From the NCBI GenBank assembly GCA_016190785.1, contig JACPPX010000152.1, positions 1-21,322 of the forward strand: a DNA stretch of 21,322 nt. Direction: 5' to 3'. The notes under the pieces are model-generated. The model did not search any database. It was given only the letters and a program-made list of their open reading frames with translations, and was not told the origin of the DNA. The DNA comes from Chloroflexota bacterium. Lineage in GTDB: Bacteria > Chloroflexota > Anaerolineae > UBA7937 > JACPPX01. The position numbers were made by a program, and so were the translations under genes. Of the stretch, positions 16,168-21,322 are shown one piece after another. Within the stretch, counting starts at the first letter, position 1, and each line of letters starts with the position of its first letter.

Positions 16168-16183
16168 TGCAAGAATCGTGCCA
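16168..16183 (-). promoter_or_regulatory. Candidate sigma-54 (-24/-12) promoter for the kinase/regulator operon
   Basis: On the minus strand the sequence is TGGCACGATTCTTGCA, which matches the TGGCAC-N5-TTGC(A/T) consensus exactly, with 10 nt between the invariant GG and GC. Transcription would start near 16157 and leave a leader of about 175 nt before the kinase GTG. Sigma-54 promoters need an enhancer-binding activator; the tandem palindromes 120-150 nt further upstream lie at the usual enhancer distance. No rpoN or activator gene is in the window. Confidence 0.65.
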
Positions 16184-16300
16184 GCCTTGGCCCAGGTTAA
16201 GAAACTGGTCGGGACACCTCGGTTTGTGCTCAAAAAGCCTCACCCAATCTACAAAAATCGGCTCCTGAAGTGGCCTCGATTTGGATTTAGGGTATGTTTA

Positions 16301-16336
16301 TTGGGGAAAATTCCCCAACATGGGGAAAATTCCCCA
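16301..16336. promoter_or_regulatory. Tandem palindromic operator/enhancer sites
   Basis: Two perfect palindromes lie side by side: TTGGGGAAAATTCCCCAA at 16301-16318 and TGGGGAAAATTCCCCA at 16321-16336. The shared 16-mer repeats with a 19-bp period. Paired dyads of this kind bind two protein dimers. They lie about 120-150 bp upstream of the sigma-54-type promoter and about 320 bp upstream of the kinase gene. The core is not a binding site I can assign to a known regulator. Confidence 0.7.
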
Positions 16337-16672
16337 CACTTAGACCGCGGAAAGGGCTTGATTATCCTGGCGCCCCTTACCCTTCCCCCGGCGGCTTGTC
16401 GGCCCACCCTGCGCCCAAGTCTGGCTGAACTCGGCGCCGGATGACGAAATGCGATATTTTCTTAACCAAAGATTTGCGCATGGCGGGATTTCGGTTATGC
16501 CCCAGCCTATGTACGGGCATTGCTTCCCAAGCAGGAGTATGGTTTGTTTTCTCATCGCCTGCCCCCTTTTGCTCAGGGTTCTCTTTCAGCCAATGCGGGT
16601 TTAGAGCGTGGGGCAGGATGGTATCGGAGAAGCCGATGCGGGGTCGGTCGAGTGGGGATCTCGGCACGCCGA

Positions 16673-16707
16673 AGGTTAGACCTCTTGAGAGTCAAGAGGT
16701 CTAACCT
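16673..16707. repeat. Perfect 16-bp inverted repeat with 3-nt loop
   Basis: AGGTTAGACCTCTTGA and its exact complement flank GAG. A smaller hairpin (TCGGC-ac-GCCGA) lies directly to its left at 16661-16672. No U-tract follows on either strand and no gene ends within 300 nt, so it is not an ordinary intrinsic terminator for an annotated gene. It could end an unannotated small RNA or be a mobile-element remnant. Confidence 0.75.
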
Positions 16708-17005
16708 GATTCACTGGCAACTAGGCCAACTCTGGATGTGTCACGACAGCCCTGCCCAATTGGTTCTCCTCACCGCTTCGCTTCGCCAGTCGATCATGCG
16801 TCCGGCGTGCGCAAAACTGCGTAGATACAGGTCAGAAGCACCCGCAGGCAATGGGCTTGACCAGATGGTCATGGGGGCCCTGGTCCAGCCCTCGGGCCAC
16901 AGTCTCGTGATCTACCTGATGACACTTCTTTTAGGCGGCCACCCTTTCTACCACTCTCTCCCCGCAGAAGGCCTCTTACCCGAAGGGGGACTCCCAGCCC
17001 AATGG

Positions 17006-17046
17006 CCTGCTTGTGGCCCCGCCCCACGGCTTGGGCCACAAGCAGG
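17006..17046. repeat. Perfect 14-bp inverted repeat downstream of the HD-GYP gene
   Basis: CCTGCTTGTGGCCC and its complement enclose a 13-nt loop. It lies about 90 nt past the HD-GYP stop on the minus strand. It has no U-tract on that side, so it would be a transcript-stabilising or factor-dependent 3' structure rather than a classic terminator. A weaker CCCTAT/ATAGGG pair followed by TATTTCTC lies closer to the stop, around 17085-17120. Confidence 0.6.
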
Positions 17047-17136
17047 AAGTGGCGCTCTTGGTCAAGGAGCATTAGAGAAATACCCTATACCTCAGGAAGA
17101 TATAATAGGGATTAGTCATTTTTTCATTTAAAATTT

Positions 17137-18474
17137 TCAGGCCTGTTTCGCTTGCCCGGCGGAGGGTACCTCGAAGGCCAACGAACCAAGACCGAGGGGG
17201 ACCACGGCCCTCTCCTTCTCCGAATGTTTGTTTAGGATGGCCAGAAGAGTACTCGTCACCTTGGGGTCCCACTGGATCCCGGCATTCCTTTCGAACTCAC
17301 CCATCACCACATCGATGGGCAGGGCTTTGCGGTAGGGCCGGTCGGAAGTCATAGCATCGAGGGAATCGGCCACGGCCAAAATCCTGGCCCCCAAGGGGAT
17401 GGTCTCTCCCTTGTTCCCGTTGGGGTAACCGCGGCCGTCGTAACGCTCGTGATGCTGGAGGACGATCTCCCGCCCGGCCTCGAGTTCAGGGAAGGGGGCC
17501 AAGATATCGGCACCCACTTTGGGGTGTTTGCGGATTTCTATCCAGTCCTCCTCGGTGAGTTTTCCCGGTTTTCTCAAGATGGAGGGATCAAGGATGATTT
17601 TGCCGATGTCATGGACCCGGGCGGCGGTGTAGATAGTTTCCATCTCCTCCTCGGGCAAGCCCAAGCGGCGGGCTAGCTCTATGCTGGTGAGAGCCACCCG
17701 CTGGGAATGACCGAAGGTGTAAGGATCCCGCATGTCCACTAGGTCGGCCAGAACCTGCACCGACTCCTTGGTCTGAAGTTTTAGGGTCCGGGTCACCTTT
17801 TTTGCGGATTGGTAAACGGCGGCGGTAGGGATGGCCAAGAGGATCATACTCCACCACAGGGTGTGGTGGAGTATGGTGGTCATGACCCCCAGGAGCCCCA
17901 AGAGGGCCCAGTGGAGCAGGATCCCCTGGTAGGTTATCAGCCAGAGATGGAGGACCGGCTTCTTCTCCATCAGGCTCTGGAAAACCGTATGGATCCCGGT
18001 ATTGGTGACAAAAAACACCAGGCCGGCCAGGGAAACAGCCAGGAGGCTGGACCAGGAGGTGAGGAAAAATTGGTCGGTGCCTACTAGGGAGCGGTAGAGC
18101 AGGGCCGCGGCGGCGGTGGGGAGGGCGATGCCGGCGGTATTGAAGAGGGTTACGGCCCAGGGATTCTTCAGCCGCGAGTTATGCTGGGCGGAGAGGAAGA
18201 GGAAAGTGGCCGCGGCTACGGTCCAGGTTGCCCAGGCGGGGCTCAAGATCAAAATGCAGGCGAACTCCGCGGCAGTGGTCATCAGGAACTTTGTCTTGTT
18301 GATGTGGATGGGGAAAAACCCGGAGGTGAAAAGCAGGGCTCCCAGGAGAAAAACGGTGCCCATCTCCTGGAGGGTGGTCAGACTTTGGTTGGGGAAGAGC
18401 CAGACCACAACTGCCACCCCAGCAGATACGATGGCCCAGATAAAGGCCCATGCACGGCCCGGTATCACTGGCAC
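17137..18474 (-). CDS. Membrane-anchored HD-GYP cyclic-di-GMP phosphodiesterase
   Basis: 445 residues. About six or seven membrane helices (10-225) form an N-terminal sensor-like module that I could not name. The HD-GYP domain (about 235-420) has H256 (FGHSQR), the HD pair H288/D289 in RVHDIGK, H341/H342 in HHERYDGRGYP with the GYP at 349-351, and the C-terminal ILAVADSLDAMTSDRPYR motif. All canonical metal- and substrate-binding elements are intact, so c-di-GMP (or cGAMP) hydrolysis is likely. The start is GTG at 18474, with AGGAGGAGGT about 6 nt upstream. It lies 48 nt after the small secreted-protein gene and is probably cotranscribed with it. In this neighbourhood it would lower c-di-GMP near the polysaccharide machinery (inference); no GGDEF partner is in the window. 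Confidence 0.94.
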   Translation of the reverse strand: MPVIPGRAWAFIWAIVSAGVAVVVWLFPNQSLTTLQEMGTVFLLGALLFTSGFFPIHINKTKFLMTTAAEFACILILSPAWATWTVAAATFLFLSAQHNSRLKNPWAVTLFNTAGIALPTAAAALLYRSLVGTDQFFLTSWSSLLAVSLAGLVFFVTNTGIHTVFQSLMEKKPVLHLWLITYQGILLHWALLGLLGVMTTILHHTLWWSMILLAIPTAAVYQSAKKVTRTLKLQTKESVQVLADLVDMRDPYTFGHSQRVALTSIELARRLGLPEEEMETIYTAARVHDIGKIILDPSILRKPGKLTEEDWIEIRKHPKVGADILAPFPELEAGREIVLQHHERYDGRGYPNGNKGETIPLGARILAVADSLDAMTSDRPYRKALPIDVVMGEFERNAGIQWDPKVTSTLLAILNKHSEKERAVVPLGLGSLAFEVPSAGQAKQA

Positions 18475-18522
18475 ACTTTACCTCCTCCTAGAGTACGGTA
18501 AGGACTCTTGGGGGATTTAGGA

Positions 18523-18918
18523 TCAGAAGGTGATGGCGAGCTCTATGTTCCCGTAGCCCTCAGCCTCGAAGGTGCCATCTCCGAAGAGATCGATGGCCAT
18601 GTAGCCGGCATTGCCGTTGTTGGTAACCCGGATCTCCCCAGCATTGCCTTCCACGAGGACCAGCTCAAATTCGTTCTCGGGGTCGGAATCGACGTTGAGA
18701 GAAGTCTGATCCACGACCACTGTGGCTCCGGGGGGAGTGTAGACCTTGAGCCGGACGACATTGTCCAAGTTCTTGGCTTCGGCCAAGAGGTTGATCTGGA
18801 CGCCGTTCACATAGATGACCGGGTCCCAATAGCAGGTGATAACGCCGGCGAAAGCCACCCCGCTGAAGCTGAACAGAGATAGGGCCAGCAACAGTGTGGT
18901 GAAAATTCTCCCTTTCAT
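18523..18918 (-). CDS. Small secreted protein of unknown family
   Basis: 131 residues. The Sec signal peptide is clear: MKGR, a hydrophobic core (IFTTLLLALSLFSFSGV) and a likely cleavage after AFA, leaving a mature protein of about 107 residues. The mature part is acidic, rich in Val, Asn and Asp, and alternates like beta strands (NNVV-free turns, VRLKVYTPPGATVVVDQ, FELVLVEGNAGEIRVTNNG, GNIELAITF), suggesting a small beta-sandwich. It has one Cys and no lipobox, LPXTG or PEP-type tail. The ribosome-binding site is strong (AAAGGAGGAGGAAG-ATG). The gene heads a short unit with the HD-GYP protein 48 nt downstream, and its leader region is long and contains several dyads. The family was not recognised; a periplasmic ligand-binding or surface role is possible. 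Confidence 0.8.
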   Translation of the reverse strand: MKGRIFTTLLLALSLFSFSGVAFAGVITCYWDPVIYVNGVQINLLAEAKNLDNVVRLKVYTPPGATVVVDQTSLNVDSDPENEFELVLVEGNAGEIRVTNNGNAGYMAIDLFGDGTFEAEGYGNIELAITF

Positions 18919-19415
18919 CTTCCTCCTCCTTTAGTTATTGGGGCCCAGGCCCTCCGCGTACCCAGGCAAATCCGAAACTTTTTGCCACAGTCTGCAGTCC
19001 AACTTATGCCAAAACTGTGGGCTGTGGACTCCGAATGGGAAACCCACCATGGTGGGGATTATCCTCTTCGGCTGAGTGGGAATCTAATCCCTATCTTTTT
19101 GAGACTTTAGACCCGTTGCTCTACTCCTCCTTTCGATGGATTAGTCTTTCGGGATAAGGTCTTATTTTGCCTATAGTTTATAGGAGAAAAAGAGGGGCGT
19201 CATCGGCCGAAAGAAGTAGATTAAGTTAAGATTTGGACTAGAATAAGTTAGGAATTGGTATGGTGGCTTCTTTTGCAGAAGGAGATTCATCATAGTGAGC
19301 AGGGTGCTATCCGGAGGTGTGGTTTAGGCTTGAATACTCGGGCTGTTTCATCTAGACTTGCCCTGGCCTGATTGGTGTTCACCGCTGAGACCACCTGACC
19401 GGCAGTATAGAGAAG
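18919..19415. other. Divergent intergenic region with dyad symmetries
   Basis: About 500 bp separate the minus-strand secreted-protein gene from the plus-strand aldehyde dehydrogenase gene, so it must hold both promoters. It contains a 14-bp palindrome CCCACCATGGTGGG at 19043-19056, a GGCAAA/TTTGCC hairpin at 18965-18986 and CCACAGT/ACTGTGG repeats nearby, all in the likely 5' leader of the secreted-protein gene. No convincing -10/-35 or -24/-12 pair was found on either strand, and no known riboswitch core was recognised. Confidence 0.55.
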
Positions 19416-20840
19416 ATGGCGCAGGAATACGGCTATCTTTTGCAAGGCAAAGAGAAAACCACGGGGGATATTCTCGTCGTGGAAAATCCATATGATGGCA
19501 GTTTGGTGGCCGATGTCCATCGTGCCGATGGCCGAGCCATCGAAGAAGCAATCGCCGCGGCGGAGCATGGCTTTGCCGCTACCCGCAGCCTTCCCTCCTA
19601 TAAGCGGACCCAGATCCTCTCCCAGGTCTCGCAGAGTATTGCCAACAACGCAGAAGATTTAACTCGAACCATAGCCCTCGAGGCTGGGAAGCCGCTTTCC
19701 GCGGCCCGCACCGAGGTAGACCGTTGTCGCTTTACCTTCCACTTGGCGGCAGGTGAAGCCGAGCGCATCACTGGGGAACTTTTACCGCTTGACCTGCAAT
19801 CTCACTCTACCAACCGCTGGGGGTTGGTGCGCCGCTTCCCCATCGGCCCAATCACTGCCATCACCCCCTTCAACTTTCCCCTCAACCTGGTGGCCCATAA
19901 AGTGGCCCCGGCCATGTCCGCCGGCAATCCAATATTAGTCCGGCCCTCCTCCAACACTCCGCTAAGTGCTTTGAAACTGGGACGATTAATCCTGGAGGCT
20001 GGTTGGCCGGAGGAAGGGATCGCCGTGCTCCCTTCCACCACGGAGGTTGCCGAGTCGCTGGTTACTGATGAGCGGATCAAGATGTTGACCTTCACCGGCA
20101 GCCCGCCAGTGGGTTGGGCGCTCAAAGCCCGTGCCGGCCGCAAGCGGGTAACCCTGGAACTAGGGGGAAATGCGGGGGTTATCGTCCATTCCGATGCTGA
20201 CCTCGATTATGCGGCCCAGCGTTGCGTAGTCGGCGGCTTTTCCTATGCCGGCCAATCCTGCATTTCGGTGCAACGGATATATCTGCAAGAGAATATCTAC
20301 GAGGAATTTCTGGATGGGTTTGTGGAGAAAGTCAAGAAACTAAAAGTGGGTGACCCTCTCGATGAGTCCACAGATGTCGGCCCCCTCATCGATCAGGCCG
20401 CAGCGGATCGCATTGGCTCGTGGCTGGATGAGGCTCTCCAGGGCGGAGCCGAAGTACTAATGGGCGGTACTCTTCAAGGCAATATGATGCAACCCACGGT
20501 TATTGCCGATGTGAGGCCGGAGATGAAAGTGTCCTGTCAAGAAGTCTTCGCCCCAGTAGTCACCGTTACCCCTTACCATGATTTTGTGGATGCCGCACGT
20601 CTGGTGAACGATAGCGAGTATGGCCTCCAAGCTGGAGTTTTCACTCGCGACTTGTCCAGAATCTTCCAGGCCTATGAGGCAATAGAAGTGGGTGGGTTAA
20701 TCGTCAACGATGTCCCCACCTACCGCGTCGATCACATGCCTTATGGAGGGGTGAAGATGAGCGGTCTGGGCCGGGAAGGGGTGCGATACGCTATCCAAGA
20801 GATGACCGAGCCCCGGCTCCTGGTCCTAAACCTGACATAA
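19416..20840 (+). CDS. NAD(P)-dependent aldehyde dehydrogenase
   Basis: 474 residues, the normal length for the ALDH superfamily. The cofactor and active-site elements are present: N153 in TPFNFP, FTGSPPVG (226-233), general base E248 in LELGGNAG, nucleophile C282 in YAGQSCISVQR, and E376 in QEVFAPVV. The usual Lys of the KPS cofactor motif is Arg176 (VRPSS). The GNAG/SDADLDYA, GDPLDESTDVGPLI and NDVPTYRVDHMPYGGVKMSGLGREG stretches resemble lactaldehyde dehydrogenases of the methanogen MJ1411 type and GapN-like enzymes, so a small hydroxyaldehyde is plausible, but the substrate is not fixed by sequence. It oxidises aldehydes to acids in the cytosol. The ribosome-binding site is weak (GAGAAG close to the ATG). 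It is transcribed away from the glycan genes and is probably unrelated to them. Confidence 0.93.
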   Translation: MAQEYGYLLQGKEKTTGDILVVENPYDGSLVADVHRADGRAIEEAIAAAEHGFAATRSLPSYKRTQILSQVSQSIANNAEDLTRTIALEAGKPLSAARTEVDRCRFTFHLAAGEAERITGELLPLDLQSHSTNRWGLVRRFPIGPITAITPFNFPLNLVAHKVAPAMSAGNPILVRPSSNTPLSALKLGRLILEAGWPEEGIAVLPSTTEVAESLVTDERIKMLTFTGSPPVGWALKARAGRKRVTLELGGNAGVIVHSDADLDYAAQRCVVGGFSYAGQSCISVQRIYLQENIYEEFLDGFVEKVKKLKVGDPLDESTDVGPLIDQAAADRIGSWLDEALQGGAEVLMGGTLQGNMMQPTVIADVRPEMKVSCQEVFAPVVTVTPYHDFVDAARLVNDSEYGLQAGVFTRDLSRIFQAYEAIEVGGLIVNDVPTYRVDHMPYGGVKMSGLGREGVRYAIQEMTEPRLLVLNLT

Positions 20841-20952
20841 AGAGTGAGAGGCCTATGATCCCGCATTGGACTATCGATCGCCTTCGGGTACGATTTGAGT
20901 TGTGGAAGAGAGGTCAAAGATCCCAAAGGCCTCAGGAGCGTGGCCGCTTCGG

Positions 20953-21322
20953 GTGATCCTGCCCGCAAACACGGTAGACCAATCGCCATATCCACAATTT
21001 AACGGCAGAATCAGAAGTACTGGCATAGCGGCCCTGGGCCTGATACTGCTGCTAACCTCATGTGTCTCCCTCTCCGCCCCTGGGGAGGCGGCAACCGCCG
21101 TTCCGCTGGCGACGCCTGCCCAAAGTCCCTCACCCACTCCTGGGCCGATGTCCACCCCAATCTTGCTACCCTCTCCAACTTCCACTCAGATTTCTAATCC
21201 TTCCCTGACCGCCAGCCCGGAGGATCACTATGAGCGGCTTCTGAGCGAGTACCCAGAGATTAGGGAATACATTCGCCTATTGCAGGCCCGTGATGCCATG
21301 CCAGCAGGTTGGGCGATAGACC
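20953..21322 (+). CDS. Lipoprotein with Ser/Thr/Pro-rich linker, C-terminus beyond window
   Basis: An open plus-strand frame runs off the right edge. A GTG at 20953 gives about 123 codons; another GTG at 20902 is possible, and neither has a well-spaced Shine-Dalgarno (AGGAG is 14 nt before 20953), so the start is uncertain. A basic stretch (NGRIRSTG) and a hydrophobic core (IAALGLILLL) end in the lipobox LTSC, predicting a lipid-anchored, outer-face protein. A tether rich in Pro, Ser and Thr (TPAQSPSPTPGPMSTP) follows, then a more ordered region (YERLLSEYPEIREYIRLLQARDAMPAGWAID). The folded domain lies mostly outside the window and was not identified. It begins about 110 nt after the aldehyde dehydrogenase stop and may be cotranscribed with it. 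Confidence 0.62.
   Translation, partial: MILPANTVDQSPYPQFNGRIRSTGIAALGLILLLTSCVSLSAPGEAATAVPLATPAQSPSPTPGPMSTPILLPSPTSTQISNPSLTASPEDHYERLLSEYPEIREYIRLLQARDAMPAGWAID

Larger units (their letters stand above)
15984..17136. other. Long intergenic region with regulatory signals, no supported gene
   Basis: About 1.15 kb between the kinase start and the HD-GYP stop. It contains a sigma-54-type promoter, a tandem pair of GGGGAAAATTCCCC palindromes, a 12-bp palindrome CTGTGGCCACAG at 16064-16075, a 16-bp hairpin at 16673-16707 and a 14-bp hairpin at 17006-17046. Open frames here (the longest is 203 codons on the plus strand at 16520-17131) lack ribosome-binding sites and have no protein-like composition. 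An unannotated small RNA or the relic of a mobile element could be present but cannot be shown. Confidence 0.6.

Noticed and set aside
16520..17131. 203-codon plus-strand frame in the intergenic region
   Set aside because: No ribosome-binding site, spans both perfect hairpins, and has no recognisable domain; more likely chance in GC-rich DNA.
18937..19060. c-di-GMP (GEMM-type) riboswitch in the leader of the secreted-protein gene
   Set aside because: GGCAAA and a TTCG loop are present, but the conserved GACGCAAAGCC segment and receptor pairing are not.
19258..19280. Possible sigma-54 promoter upstream of the aldehyde dehydrogenase gene
   Set aside because: TGG-TGGCTTCTTTTGCA looks similar, but the GG-GC spacing is 11 or 8 nt, not 10, and CAC is missing at -24.

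Overview
The window is a bacterial chromosome fragment of roughly mid-50s to 60% G+C. Almost everything from base 1 to about 18.9 kb is read on the minus strand; an aldehyde dehydrogenase and a truncated lipoprotein gene at the right end are read on the plus strand. No rRNA, tRNA, CRISPR array, transposase or phage gene was recognised. Taxonomy cannot be fixed from this sequence. The exosortase, HD-GYP protein, GAF kinase/NarL pair and Ser/Thr/Pro-rich lipoprotein linker suggest an environmental, possibly Chloroflexota-like bacterium, but this is a weak inference. A candidate sigma-54 promoter suggests that the host has RpoN.

Layout, read right to left along the minus strand: (1) 18.9-17.1 kb holds a small secreted protein followed by a membrane-anchored HD-GYP c-di-GMP phosphodiesterase. 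(2) 17.1-16.0 kb is about 1.15 kb without a convincing gene, carrying two perfect hairpins, a tandem pair of GGGGAAAATTCCCC palindromes and a -24/-12 (sigma-54-type) promoter. (3) 16.0-14.0 kb is a soluble GAF histidine kinase and NarL-type response regulator, closed by a strong hairpin terminator. (4) 13.7-9.4 kb is an export/assembly module: a 995-residue chimera (receiver domain, processive family-2 glycosyltransferase, secreted beta-rich domain, C-terminal PEN sorting signal), an exosortase-family protein starting 4 nt later, and an unknown protein. (5) 9.4-1 kb is a tightly overlapping glycan operon: a CDP-paratose 2-epimerase-like enzyme, two paralogous GT4 glycosyltransferases, two SAM methyltransferases, and three polytopic membrane proteins of GT-C type (one GT87, one GT39-like, one cut by the window edge).

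Working model (inference): the minus-strand genes make and export a methylated, probably deoxysugar-containing surface glycan. Lipid-linked sugars are assembled and modified by the cytosolic GT4 and methyltransferase enzymes and the GT-C proteins, and the GT2 chimera polymerises a polysaccharide. The secreted tail of that chimera looks like a substrate for the adjacent exosortase, which would tie a synthase directly to a surface-sorting enzyme. Control appears to be layered: a sigma-54-type promoter drives the kinase/regulator, a receiver domain sits on the synthase where c-di-GMP-controlled synthases usually carry PilZ, and an HD-GYP protein is nearby. The chimera plus its exosortase is the most unusual part of the window, followed by the tandem-palindrome/sigma-54 control region and an amber codon in frame upstream of the GT87 gene.
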